Shown: positions 44,522-52,890 of the stretch, in pieces
Numbering within the stretch: the stretch's first letter is position 1
Layout: each line of letters opens with the position of its first letter
Origin: Celeribacter baekdonensis
Lineage (GTDB): Bacteria > Pseudomonadota > Alphaproteobacteria > Rhodobacterales > Rhodobacteraceae
Direction of reading: 5' to 3'
DNA length: 64,000 bases
NCBI RefSeq assembly: GCF_900102315.1
Contig: NZ_FNBL01000006.1
Location: 172,438 to 236,437 of the forward strand
Program-made: the position numbers and the translations under genes
Notes under the pieces: model-generated
Seen by the model: the letters and a program-made list of their open reading frames with translations, nothing else
The model's database searches: none
What the model was told of the DNA's origin: nothing

Positions 44522-45141
44522 TCCCGTTGTCTGACCTCTGGCCGATTTTGCTGGGCTGGGCGATTGCCGTTGGCTCTCCGGGTCCGGCGATTTTGGCCAT
44601 CGTCGGGGCCGCCATGGGCGGCGGGCGCGCCAATGGATTTGCCGTGTCCACCGGCGTTTGGTGCGGCTCGGTGTTTTGGGCCCTTCTTGCGGGCTTTGGC
44701 CTTGGCGCTGCGATGATGACCCATGCCTGGGTGCTCGACGCGCTGCGCTATATTGGGGCCGGGTATCTTTTGGTCCTCGCAGTCAAATCGGCGCGGGCCG
44801 CGATGGCAAAGGGTGAGGCCAAGGTCCGCGCCGTCAACGAGCCGCTGCGCGTGTCCTTTCTCAAAGGTCTGACCATCCACGTCATGAACCCGAAAGCGAT
44901 CCTGTTTTGGGGCGCGTTGTTCGCGGTCGTGATCCCCGAAGGCGCAGAACCCATCGCGCTTTTGCAAGTCGGCGCATCCTGTCTGGCGGTGTCATTCACG
45001 GTCATGTCCACGATGGCCTTTGCGTTTTCGACCCGCTTCATCGCGCGGGGCTATTTGCGCCTTCATCGTGTGTTTGAGGGGGCGTTTGCGGCTCTTTTCG
45101 GCTTTGCCGCCCTCAAAGTTTTGACAGCGAAAGTGGTGTGA
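44518..45141 (+). CDS. LysE/RhtB family exporter
   Basis: A 207-residue inner-membrane protein with six hydrophobic helices and the LysE-family N-terminus ([20 protein letters not shown]) and [20 protein letters not shown]. These proteins export amino acids or related metabolites; the substrate is unknown. The start is GTG overlapping the pdxJ stop. Its presence between pdxJ and acpS is not part of the most common alphaproteobacterial order. Confidence 0.88.
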   Translation: MIPLSDLWPILLGWAIAVGSPGPAILAIVGAAMGGGRANGFAVSTGVWCGSVFWALLAGFGLGAAMMTHAWVLDALRYIGAGYLLVLAVKSARAAMAKGEAKVRAVNEPLRVSFLKGLTIHVMNPKAILFWGALFAVVIPEGAEPIALLQVGASCLAVSFTVMSTMAFAFSTRFIARGYLRLHRVFEGAFAALFGFAALKVLTAKVV

Positions 45142-45142
45142 C

Positions 45143-45607
45143 ATGACGGGCATTCGAGAGTTCTTTGCGCTTTTCATCGCAACCTTGCCGCTCATGGCGC
45201 AGGCACAGGAGGCCACGCCCTGTGACTGGCGCGCCTCAGCTGCCTCTGTGGTTGAACCTTGGGATGAAAACGCCCGGACCTTTGCCAATGGCGCGGTGCG
45301 GCTGGCGCTTTTGGATACGATTGAACCCGCCGCTGCCGCTTTTCACGTTTTGGTTCTGTCGCCGCCCTTTGACGAGGTCGGTGGGCGGCAGTGCCGGATC
45401 ATTTCCGCGGATGCGGCAGGCTCCGGGTTTGAAGCAATAGATTTTGCTGCCCTTGAGGCCGATTATGAGCCTTCAACGGGGCTTTTGTTCATGATGCCCG
45501 CCCGCCTGTATGATCCCGAGGATGGCCCGGTCAAAATGGGCCGGCTGAGTTTTGCGCTGAATCAGGCCACGGGTGAGATCGCCACGTTGTTTGAGGCCCC
45601 GAAATGA
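45143..45607 (+). CDS. Exported protein of unknown function
   Basis: A 154-residue protein with a clear signal peptide (residues 1-21, ending MAQAQE). The mature part has two Cys, an Asp/Glu-rich body and no motif I recognise. It begins one base after the LysE stop and its stop overlaps the acpS start as ATGA (45604-45607), so it is translated in the pdxJ-acpS unit. Possibly a periplasmic protein of a Rhodobacterales-specific family. Confidence 0.65.
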   Translation: MTGIREFFALFIATLPLMAQAQEATPCDWRASAASVVEPWDENARTFANGAVRLALLDTIEPAAAAFHVLVLSPPFDEVGGRQCRIISADAAGSGFEAIDFAALEADYEPSTGLLFMMPARLYDPEDGPVKMGRLSFALNQATGEIATLFEAPK

Positions 45608-46008
45608 TCCTTGGGATTGGCACCGACCTTGCCAATATTGACCGTATTTCCGGCACGTTGGCGCGCTTTGGTGATCGGTTTAAAAACCGTGTGTTCACCG
45701 AAACGGAGCAACGAAAAGCCGAACGTCGGCGCGATGTTGCGGGCACCTATGCCAAACGCTGGGCCGCCAAAGAAGCCTGTTCCAAAGCCTTGGGGACGGG
45801 GCTTGCCATGGGAATTTCGTGGAAAGACATGGCGGTCAAAAATCTCGCCTCCGGGCAGCCGGTGATGGAGGTCACTGGATGGGCCAAAGAGCGGCTTGAG
45901 GCGATGACCCCGCCGGGGCATGAGGCGATCATCCACGTCACGCTGACCGACGATCACCCTTGGGCGCAGGCCTTTGTGGTGATCGAGGCGCGCCCGACCG
46001 CGCTGTGA
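45604..46008 (+). CDS. acpS: Holo-[acyl-carrier-protein] synthase
   Basis: Transfers phosphopantetheine from CoA to acyl carrier protein. The 134-residue product has [12 protein letters not shown] (metal-binding Asp), [16 protein letters not shown] (catalytic Glu in WAAKEA), and the C-terminal [18 protein letters not shown], all AcpS signatures. It is followed by a hairpin and lepB, as in many alphaproteobacteria. Confidence 0.95.
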   Translation: MILGIGTDLANIDRISGTLARFGDRFKNRVFTETEQRKAERRRDVAGTYAKRWAAKEACSKALGTGLAMGISWKDMAVKNLASGQPVMEVTGWAKERLEAMTPPGHEAIIHVTLTDDHPWAQAFVVIEARPTAL

Positions 46009-46016
46009 GCGTCGCA

Positions 46017-46060
46017 AAAGCCGCGAAAACCCACTCATTGCGGGGGTTTCACGGGGCTTT
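46017..46060. terminator. Terminator-like hairpin between acpS and lepB
   Basis: AAAGCC and GGCTTT close an inner AAACCC/GGGTTT stem around a loop of about ten bases with a few unpaired positions. No long U-run follows. lepB may still be reached by readthrough, or have its own promoter. Confidence 0.45.
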
Positions 46061-46146
46061 GCCTTGACTCCAATCGCGCCGCCTTCCATGTAGCCGGGGA
46101 CCGGTATCCAAATCTCCGCCAACGCCCCCAAAGGACCTGAATTCAG

Positions 46147-46923
46147 ATGAGCAGCACCAAAGACAGTGTGGTCGAAACCATCAAAACCATCGTCTACGCC
46201 CTTTTGATCGCGGGGATTTTTCGGACTTTCTTTTTCCAGCCGTTTTTCATCCCCTCAAGTTCGATGAAAGACACGTTGCTGATCGGCGATTTCTTGTTCG
46301 TCAATAAAATGAGCTATGGCTATTCGAAATGGTCCTGCCCGATGGCCTTTATGTGCCCGGTGTCCGGGCGCATCCTGTTCACCGAACCGGAGCGTGGCGA
46401 TATTGTGGTGTTTGAACACCCGACCAAACATGTCACCTATGTCAAACGTCTGATCGGCCTGCCCGGCGATCAGGTTCAACTGAAAGACGGTGTGGTCTTT
46501 ATCAATGGCGAAGAGGCTGTACAAACGCCCGATGGCGTGTTTGTCGAGACCTTTGAGCCGCAAGGTGCCGCAGGCAATCCGCCGCGCTGTGCCAACCCGG
46601 CGCCGGGGCTTGGCGGCGACTGCGTCAAAGAGAAATTCATCGAAACTCTGCCCGGCGGGCGTCAGCATTCGGTGCTCAATGCCGCCGTTACGGGCGTGGA
46701 CAACACCAATGTCTACACGGTTCCAGAAGGTCAGTATTTCTTTATGGGTGACAACCGCGACAACTCCGTCGACAGCCGGATTGCACAGCCATCGGGGGTG
46801 GGTTTTGTGCCTGCGGAATATCTGCTCGGTCGAGTGGATCGGGTGATCTTTTCATCCGCGGGCAAACACCTTGTGTATTTCTGGACATGGCGCAAAGATC
46901 GTTTCTTTAAGGGGCTTCAGTGA
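46147..46923 (+). CDS. lepB: Signal peptidase I
   Basis: Cleaves signal peptides of exported proteins. The 258-residue product has one N-terminal membrane helix (about 13-30), the catalytic Ser in PSSSM (Ser39), and [11 protein letters not shown] with the general-base Lys at about residue 100. [11 protein letters not shown] near the C-terminus is also conserved. The active domain faces the periplasm. The stop overlaps the rnc GTG start as GTGA. Confidence 0.96.
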   Translation: MSSTKDSVVETIKTIVYALLIAGIFRTFFFQPFFIPSSSMKDTLLIGDFLFVNKMSYGYSKWSCPMAFMCPVSGRILFTEPERGDIVVFEHPTKHVTYVKRLIGLPGDQVQLKDGVVFINGEEAVQTPDGVFVETFEPQGAAGNPPRCANPAPGLGGDCVKEKFIETLPGGRQHSVLNAAVTGVDNTNVYTVPEGQYFFMGDNRDNSVDSRIAQPSGVGFVPAEYLLGRVDRVIFSSAGKHLVYFWTWRKDRFFKGLQ

Positions 46924-47603
46924 AGATTTCGACCGAACTCCAAGCGTTTCAACAGCGCCTCGGCTATGAGTTTTCTCAGCCCGAGCTTTTGATGCGTGCC
47001 GTGACCCACAGTTCGATTTCTTCGGCCACCCGCCCCGACAACCAACGGCTTGAATTCTTAGGCGACCGGGTGCTTGGGCTGGTGATGGCGGAGGCGCTGT
47101 TTGAGGTCGACCGCAAAGCGTCCGAAGGTCAACTTGCACCGCGTTTCAACGCGCTGGTGCGCAAAGAAACCTGTGCCGATGTGGCGCGCGAGATTGATCT
47201 TGGGGCTGTGCTCAAACTGGGCCGGTCCGAGATGATGTCTGGCGGACGCCGCAAAGAGGCGCTTTTGGCCGATGCGATGGAAGCCGTGATTGCCGCCGTC
47301 TATCGTGATGGTGGGTTTGCCGCGGCCAAGACGCTTGTGCGACGGCTGTGGAGTACGCGGATCGACATGGTTGAACATGATGCCCGCGACGCCAAAACCG
47401 CGCTGCAGGAATGGGCCCAAGCGCGGGGCCAGAAGCCGCCAAAATATACCGAAATTTCTCGCAAAGGCCCCGATCATGCGCCCGTGTTCACCATCGAAGT
47501 GACACTGGAAAGCGGTGAGACGGCGCAATCCGAGGCAACGTCCAAACGTCAGGCCGAACAAGCGGTCGCCAAGGCGCTTTTGACCAAACTGGAGGCCAAA
47601 TAA
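46920..47603 (+). CDS. rnc: Ribonuclease III
   Basis: Double-stranded-RNA endonuclease for rRNA processing. The 227-residue product has the signature [15 protein letters not shown] (catalytic acids), [15 protein letters not shown], and a C-terminal double-stranded RNA binding domain ([32 protein letters not shown]). The start is GTG overlapping the lepB stop. It precedes era, the usual order. Confidence 0.96.
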   Translation: MKISTELQAFQQRLGYEFSQPELLMRAVTHSSISSATRPDNQRLEFLGDRVLGLVMAEALFEVDRKASEGQLAPRFNALVRKETCADVAREIDLGAVLKLGRSEMMSGGRRKEALLADAMEAVIAAVYRDGGFAAAKTLVRRLWSTRIDMVEHDARDAKTALQEWAQARGQKPPKYTEISRKGPDHAPVFTIEVTLESGETAQSEATSKRQAEQAVAKALLTKLEAK

Positions 47604-47604
47604 C

Positions 47605-48528
47605 ATGGCTGAGACACGTTCTGGCTTTGTGGCTCTGATCGGCGAACCGAACGCCGGCAAATCGACCCTTCTCAACCGGATGGTTGGGGCCAAAGTGTCC
47701 ATCGTCACCCACAAAGTGCAAACCACCCGTGCCCGCATTCGCGGCGTGGCGATTGAGGGGGATGCCCAAATCGTTTTCGTCGACACGCCAGGCATATTCA
47801 AGCCCAAACGCCGCTTGGACCGCGCCATGGTCACCGCCGCATGGGGTGGGGCCGCGGACGCCGATGTGGTCGTGTTGCTGGTCGAGGCTCATCGAGGCCT
47901 GACCGAGGGCGTCGAGGCGATCCTTACAGCGCTTGACGAACAAGACGCTCAATACAAAGGTCCGCCGCGCAAAATTGCTTTGGCGATCAATAAGATCGAC
48001 ATGGTGCCGGTCGAAAAACTATTGGATATGACCAAGGTTTTGAACGAACGCCGTGCCTTTGTGGAGACCTTTATGATTTCTGCCGAAAAGGGCCGTGGCG
48101 TCGATGATCTGCGCAAATGGTTGGCCAAAGAATTACCCGTCGGCCCTTGGCTATACCCCGAAGATCAGATCGCCGATCTGCCAATGCGGATGATCGCGGC
48201 GGAAATTACCCGCGAAAAGCTGACGCTGAATCTGCACCAGGAATTGCCCTACCAGCTCACGGTCGAGACCGAAGCCTGGGAAGAGCGCAAAGACGGATCG
48301 GCGCGTGTCGATCAGATCGTCTATGTGTCCCGCGATGGTCACAAGGGCATTATTTTGGGCCACCGGGGCGAGACGATCAAACGGATTTCACGCGCGTCGC
48401 GGGAAGAGTTGGCCGAGTTTTTGGGTCGGCCTGTGCACCTGTTTTTGCAGGTCAAAGTGCGCCCGAACTGGTTGGAAGAGGCCGAACGCTACGGCGAGAT
48501 GGGTCTTGATTTCAAAGACGGAAACTGA
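47605..48528 (+). CDS. era: GTPase Era
   Basis: Ribosome-assembly GTPase that binds 16S rRNA. The 307-residue product has G1 GEPNAGKSTLL, G3 DTPG, G4 NKID, and a C-terminal KH domain with GHRGETIKRISRASREEL. Family position after rnc is conserved. Its stop overlaps the DUF1491 start as TGATG. Confidence 0.97.
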   Translation: MAETRSGFVALIGEPNAGKSTLLNRMVGAKVSIVTHKVQTTRARIRGVAIEGDAQIVFVDTPGIFKPKRRLDRAMVTAAWGGAADADVVVLLVEAHRGLTEGVEAILTALDEQDAQYKGPPRKIALAINKIDMVPVEKLLDMTKVLNERRAFVETFMISAEKGRGVDDLRKWLAKELPVGPWLYPEDQIADLPMRMIAAEITREKLTLNLHQELPYQLTVETEAWEERKDGSARVDQIVYVSRDGHKGIILGHRGETIKRISRASREELAEFLGRPVHLFLQVKVRPNWLEEAERYGEMGLDFKDGN

Positions 48529-48866
48529 TGGCGCGGCTGACCGCAGATGTCTGGGTTTCGGCCTATTTGACGCGGTTGCGCTTGGCCGACATTCCGGTGT
48601 TTGTGGTGAAAAAGGGCGACCTGACCGCAGGGGCCGTGATGATCAAGCTCAACACGCTGGATGGCAAAGCCAAAGCGTTTCAGCGCGAATTTAACCTGAT
48701 GGAGGACCGCCGCGATTGGGCGGTCCTGTCCGAGGGGGACGAGCGCGATGTCGATGCGGCGTTGATGAAACAACGCAGTTTTGACCCCGATCTTTGGATC
48801 ATCGAGGTTGAGGACCGTCTGGGACGCACGCTTTTGGATGAACCCGGTTTAAGCGATTGGGCCTAA
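48528..48866 (+). CDS. DUF1491 family protein
   Basis: A 112-residue protein with the DUF1491 layout: DVWVSAYLTRLRLADIPVFVVKKGD, then FQREFNLMEDRRDWAVLSEGDE, then DLWIIEVEDRLGR. It is a small soluble protein of unknown function, typically found between era and recO in Rhodobacterales. Its stop lies inside a 14-bp tandem duplication. Confidence 0.85.
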   Translation: MARLTADVWVSAYLTRLRLADIPVFVVKKGDLTAGAVMIKLNTLDGKAKAFQREFNLMEDRRDWAVLSEGDERDVDAALMKQRSFDPDLWIIEVEDRLGRTLLDEPGLSDWA

Positions 48867-48877
48867 GCGATTGAACC
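48850..48877. repeat. 14-bp tandem duplication across the DUF1491 stop
   Basis: TAAGCGATTGGGCC (48850-48863) is followed directly by TAAGCGATTGAACC (48864-48877), 12 of 14 bases identical. The second copy starts with the gene's stop codon TAA, so the duplication spans the 3' end. Confidence 0.75.
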
Positions 48878-48953
48878 TGTCTGATTGACGCGGGGCGTGT
48901 TGCGGGGCAGGGTTCCATGAGTATTTTTGCCAAAAAGAAGCAGGGGCGCGCGC

Positions 48954-49700
48954 ATGATTGAATGGCGCGATGAAGGGGCGGTTTTGGCGGTGCGCAAGCA
49001 TGGCGAAACCTCCGTGATCGTTGAGGTGTTCACCGAAAACCATGGCCGCCATGCCGGGGTCGTGCGCGGTGGCATCTCGCGCAAAATGACACCGCATCTG
49101 CAACCCGGTGGGCAAGTCAGCGTGACGTGGAAAGCGCGGCTTGAGGATCATTTGGGTGCATTCACCTTTGAACCCGTCAAAGGACGTGCCGCCGCCGTGA
49201 TGGATGATCCTCTGGCGCTTGCAGCACTCAATGCGGTCACCGCGATGTTGGCCTTTGTGTTGCCGGAACGCGAGGCGCATGGCTATCTTTACGTCGACAG
49301 TATGCAGCTTTTGGACCGTCTCGGCACGGACCCGATGTGGCCTTTGGCCTATCTGCATTGGGAGGTGTCCCTGCTCGAAGAACTGGGGTTCGGCCTTGAT
49401 CTCTCGGCCTGTGCAGTGACCGGATCGCATGAGGATCTGATCTATGTTTCGCCCAAATCCGGTCGTGCGGTGTCGCGCGCGGGAGCGGGGGAATGGGCGG
49501 ATCGGATGTTGCCGTTGCCGCAATGTTTGCTGGGGCAATCTTCGCTTGATTTCGTGGAGATTGCGCAAGGGTTGACCACCACCGGGCATTTTCTGACCCG
49601 GATCGCGGCGGAACTGTCTGATCGACCGATGCCCGCCGCGCGCGACCGGTTTTTGGACCGGATCGCCAAAAAGGCGGCGCAGGAGGCACCGCCTTTTTAA
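48954..49700 (+). CDS. recO: DNA repair protein RecO
   Basis: Recombination mediator that helps RecA load onto SSB-coated DNA. The 248-residue product has an N-terminal OB fold ([26 protein letters not shown]-like VVRGGISRK) and the RecO helical domain ([37 protein letters not shown]), without the zinc Cys set of some RecO. Start at 48954 is the conserved one. Confidence 0.94.
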   Translation: MIEWRDEGAVLAVRKHGETSVIVEVFTENHGRHAGVVRGGISRKMTPHLQPGGQVSVTWKARLEDHLGAFTFEPVKGRAAAVMDDPLALAALNAVTAMLAFVLPEREAHGYLYVDSMQLLDRLGTDPMWPLAYLHWEVSLLEELGFGLDLSACAVTGSHEDLIYVSPKSGRAVSRAGAGEWADRMLPLPQCLLGQSSLDFVEIAQGLTTTGHFLTRIAAELSDRPMPAARDRFLDRIAKKAAQEAPPF

Positions 49701-49718
49701 AGCTGGTTCAACAGCGGG

Positions 49719-49770
49719 TTAACCCAAAATGCGACGGGCGATCACCTGAGCCTGAATTTCCCCGTGCAGG
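49719..49770 (-). pseudogene. Vestigial 3' end of an acyl-CoA dehydrogenase gene
   Basis: On the minus strand this stretch reads GEIQAQVIARRILG and a TAA stop, nearly the same as the C-terminus of the intact dehydrogenase gene next to it (GEIQAQVIARRLLG then TGA at 49806). The codons differ at many third positions, so it is not a recent copy. Upstream of the fragment the match ends at a palindrome. About 16 codons remain and no start is present. Confidence 0.8.
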
Positions 49771-49773
49771 GGA

Positions 49774-49798
49774 GGAAACTGTCCCCCGGACACTTTCC
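49774..49798. repeat. Palindrome next to the vestigial tail
   Basis: GGAAACTGTCC and GGACACTTTCC pair, with one C-C mismatch, around CCC: a 25-bp imperfect inverted repeat. It lies between the dehydrogenase stop and the vestigial tail. It looks like a small repetitive extragenic palindrome. Confidence 0.7.
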
Positions 49799-49805
49799 GA
49801 GAGCA

Positions 49806-51452
49806 TCAGCCGAGGAGCCTTCGTGCGATCACTTGCGCTTGGATTTCCCCTGCACCCTCAAAGATGTTGAGAATGCGCGCGTCACAGAGGATGCGTGAGA
49901 TTTGATACTCAAGCGCAAAGCCGTTGCCACCATGGATTTGCAAGGCATTGTCGGCGGCGGCCCAAGCGACACGCGCACCCAAGAGTTTCGCCATGCCTGC
50001 TTCAACGTCACAGCGATGCCCGTGATCCTTTTCCCAAGCGGAGAAATAGGTGAGCTGACGCGCGACCATGATCTCGACCGCCATCATCGCCAGCTTGCCG
50101 GAGACGCGGGGGAATTCGATCAGGGACTTGCCAAATTGCTTGCGGTCCTCGGCGTATTGCATCCCAACTTCGAGCGCATTTTGCGCCACGCCAATGGCGC
50201 GCGCGGCGGTTTGGATGCGGGCAGACTCAAAGGTCTCCATCAGCTGTTTAAAGCCTTTGCCCTCTTCGCCGCCCAACAGGTTTTCGGCCTTCACTTTGAA
50301 CCCGTCAAAGGCCAGCTCGTATTCCTTCATGCCGCGATAGCCCAAGACCTCAATCTCGCCGCCGGTCATACCGGGGGTCGGGAAAGGGGCCTCATCCGTG
50401 CCCGGCGTTTTCTCCGCCAAGAACATCGACAGGCCTTTGTAATCCGTGGTGTTCGGATCGGTGCGCGCCAAGAGCGTCATCACATGGGTGCGCGCGGCGT
50501 GGGTGATCCAGGTTTTGTTGCCGGTGACGGTATAGGTTTCGCCCTCTTTCACCGCACGGGTGCGCAAGGAGCCGAGGTCCGAACCGGTGTTCGGTTCGGT
50601 GAACACGGCGGTCGGCAGGATTTCGGCGGAGGAGAGTTTTGGCAACCAATTTTGCTTTTGCTCTTCGGTGCCGCCGCTGAGGATCAATTCGGCCGCGATC
50701 TCGGAGCGTGTGCCCAAAGAGCCGACGCCGATATAGCCACGCGACAGTTCCTCGGAGACCACCACCATTGCCGCTTTCGGGAAGCCAAAGCCGCCGTATT
50801 CTTCGGGGATGGTCAGGCCGAACACGCCAAGTTCGGCCAACTCTTCGATGATTTCCATCGGGATCAATTCGTCTTTGAGGTGCCATTCATGGGCGAAGGG
50901 CACGACTTTTTCGTCGGCAAAGCGGCGGAACTGTTCGCGCACCATTTCCAACTCGTCATCAAGGCCGGAGGCGCCAAAAGTGGCGTGGCCCTGATTGTCG
51001 CGCATCAAAGCGACAAGGCGGGAGCGCGCGGCAACGGTGTTGCCCTCCAGCATGAGTTTGACGACATCTTTATGGCTTGGCTGTACGAGGCCAAGACCCA
51101 GATCGGCCAAACGACAGACCTCGCCTTGGTTCATCGGAATGCCGCCATAGATTTGATTGAGGTATTCGCCAAAGGCGATCTGATGGATCAGCTGTTCCAT
51201 CTCGCCAAATTTACCATCATCCGTCAGGGCCAAGGCCCATTTTTGCATCTGACGCAGCGCCTCGACATAGGTCGCAAGCCACGCAAGGCCATGGGCCGCC
51301 GTTTGGTTGGCCTCAAGTTTGGTGCCGGAGATGCGATCTCCGTCCAAAAACGCGGTGCGCAGCGACGCGCGGGCGCGATCCAAAAGGGCCTCAGCGGGGG
51401 CCACTGCAGCGCCGGTCAACGCCAGAAGATCGGGCAATATGGGGTTCGACAT
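49806..51452 (-). CDS. mcd: Acyl-CoA dehydrogenase, probable (2S)-methylsuccinyl-CoA dehydrogenase
   Basis: A 548-residue flavoprotein. Residues from about 165 form a normal acyl-CoA dehydrogenase (TIPEEYGGFGFPK; TEPNTGSDLGSLRT; WITHAARTHVM; RILCDARILNIFEGAGEIQ). The N-terminal extension of about 160 residues is the layout of methylsuccinyl-CoA dehydrogenase (Mcd) of the ethylmalonyl-CoA pathway, not of ordinary short-chain enzymes. The start at 51452 (MSNPILPDLL) has AGGAG six bases away. It passes electrons to ETF, whose genes are at 62327-63999. Mcd identity is inferred from length and group. Confidence 0.85.
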   Translation of the reverse strand: MSNPILPDLLALTGAAVAPAEALLDRARASLRTAFLDGDRISGTKLEANQTAAHGLAWLATYVEALRQMQKWALALTDDGKFGEMEQLIHQIAFGEYLNQIYGGIPMNQGEVCRLADLGLGLVQPSHKDVVKLMLEGNTVAARSRLVALMRDNQGHATFGASGLDDELEMVREQFRRFADEKVVPFAHEWHLKDELIPMEIIEELAELGVFGLTIPEEYGGFGFPKAAMVVVSEELSRGYIGVGSLGTRSEIAAELILSGGTEEQKQNWLPKLSSAEILPTAVFTEPNTGSDLGSLRTRAVKEGETYTVTGNKTWITHAARTHVMTLLARTDPNTTDYKGLSMFLAEKTPGTDEAPFPTPGMTGGEIEVLGYRGMKEYELAFDGFKVKAENLLGGEEGKGFKQLMETFESARIQTAARAIGVAQNALEVGMQYAEDRKQFGKSLIEFPRVSGKLAMMAVEIMVARQLTYFSAWEKDHGHRCDVEAGMAKLLGARVAWAAADNALQIHGGNGFALEYQISRILCDARILNIFEGAGEIQAQVIARRLLG

Positions 51453-51686
51453 GGTCATCTCCTGTTGATCAAGGGCCATGGGAATCTCTCCTTCTCGGGG
51501 TCATGGGACTGTCTAATCCCTTCGCAGTTGCAGCGCAATATTATTTTGCATTGGATCGCATTTAGGACCAAAAGTGTCGCGGGCAAGCTAAATTTGCCTG
51601 TGGCCCTGAGAAAGTTTTGGACTGGCTGCATCGGGTGGGCGCGAATTCTCTGGTCACACGGGGATCACAGGCCCTATGACAAACCC

Positions 51687-52460
51687 ATGGATTTCAACGC
51701 GCTCTTCTCCCTGCTCACCCTCCCGCAAATGGCGGTTTCCCTCGCCATTGCCCTGCTCGCCGGTTTCGTCAAAGGTGCAACGGGTTTTGCCATGCCGATG
51801 ATCATGATTTCGGGGCTTGGGTCATTCCTGTCGCCGGAAATGGCATTGGCGGGGCTGATCCTGTCGACCGTGGTGTCCAATATTTGGCAATCGCTGCGTG
51901 GCGGCGTGGCCGAGGCGGTGCAGGCGGCGAAGGTCTATAAACTCTATATCGCAGCGCTTTTGGTGATGATCCTCCTGTCGGCGCAGCTTGTCGTGATCTT
52001 GCCACAATCGGTGGTGTTTTTGACGCTTGGGATCATTGTGATCGTCTTGGCGAGCTACCTTTTGATTGGGCGGGCGCTGCATATCCCGGACCATCATCGT
52101 GGCTTTTACGATCTTGGTCTTGGTGCGGTTTCGGGTGTGATCGGCGGGGTTGCGGGGATTTGGGGGCCGCTGACGGTGGCCTATTTGACGGCGGTAGACA
52201 CGCCGAAAAAAATGCAGATCAAAATCACCGGCGTGATCTTTGGCGCGGGGGCTTTGATGCTGTTTATGGCGCATCTGCACTCGGGTGTGCTTAACGCGCA
52301 AACGCTGCCGCTGTCCTTCGCGCTGTTGTTTCCGGCGCTGTTGGGGATGGTGATTGGCCATCAGGTACAAGACCGTTTGGATCAAAAGAAATTCAAACGC
52401 GCGACCTTGTTTGTGTTGCTTGTGGCCGGGGCCAATTTGGTTCGACGCGGGCTTTTTTAA
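51687..52460 (+). CDS. TauE/SafE family permease
   Basis: A 257-residue membrane protein with about eight helices and the TauE/SafE motifs near the start (AGFVKGATGFAMPM) and in the second half (GVIGGVAGIWGPLTVAYL). Members export sulfite, sulfoacetate or other organosulfur anions; the substrate here is unknown. The frame stays open for over 590 codons upstream, but this is antisense to the dehydrogenase; the ATG at 51687 starts the hydrophobic protein. It converges on a cytochrome c gene. Confidence 0.88.
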   Translation: MDFNALFSLLTLPQMAVSLAIALLAGFVKGATGFAMPMIMISGLGSFLSPEMALAGLILSTVVSNIWQSLRGGVAEAVQAAKVYKLYIAALLVMILLSAQLVVILPQSVVFLTLGIIVIVLASYLLIGRALHIPDHHRGFYDLGLGAVSGVIGGVAGIWGPLTVAYLTAVDTPKKMQIKITGVIFGAGALMLFMAHLHSGVLNAQTLPLSFALLFPALLGMVIGHQVQDRLDQKKFKRATLFVLLVAGANLVRRGLF

Positions 52461-52469
52461 CACTCTGTT

Positions 52470-52784
52470 TTAACGGGTGATCTGGGCTTCAAACCGCAGT
52501 TTTTGCGCGGCGATCTCGGGCGCAAGTGACATGAGGTAGGTGGCAATGGCCTGCTGCTCCGCCTCGCTCAAGTCAATCTCCGGCATTTGATCCATCCCAC
52601 GGGTGGCGATCACGACATCGTTCAGGGTCGACCCCTGAATGTCCGGTCCGTTGCCCCCAAGCGCATGTAGGCCATGACAGGCAGCGCAATGATCGGTAAA
52701 TTGCGTCTGGCCCTGATCATCCGCCCATAAGGGCAGAGGGGTCAAAGCGAACATACACAGTGCAAGTAGGAGCAAAGGGCGCAT
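52470..52784 (-). CDS. Small c-type cytochrome
   Basis: A 104-residue periplasmic protein with a signal peptide (residues 1-21, ending LWADDQ), the haem motif CAACH (Cys33, Cys36, His37) and a downstream MPEIDLSEAEQQAIATYL with the likely Met ligand. It is a class I monohaem cytochrome. Its redox partner is unknown. It stands alone between the TauE gene and pckA. Confidence 0.9.
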   Translation of the reverse strand: MRPLLLLALCMFALTPLPLWADDQGQTQFTDHCAACHGLHALGGNGPDIQGSTLNDVVIATRGMDQMPEIDLSEAEQQAIATYLMSLAPEIAAQKLRFEAQITR

Positions 52785-52829
52785 ATCGCCTTATCTCAGC
52801 TCTGGGTAAAATCCGAGTGACAGCAGCGA

Positions 52830-52863
52830 AAAGAAAACGCCCCAAACCATAAGGCTTGGGGCG
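52830..52863 (-). terminator. Rho-independent terminator after pckA
   Basis: On the minus strand CGCCCCAAGCC pairs with GGTTTGGGGCG around TTAT, then TTTTCTT follows. It is 28 bp past the pckA stop and is well placed to end its transcript. Confidence 0.85.
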
Positions 52864-52890
52864 CTGTACTCAAAGATAAAGAGAAGGGGC

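Noticed and set aside
49902..51686. Long plus-strand open frame in front of the TauE gene
   Set aside because: It is antisense to the acyl-CoA dehydrogenase gene and its product lacks any domain; the hydrophobic protein begins at the ATG at 51687.
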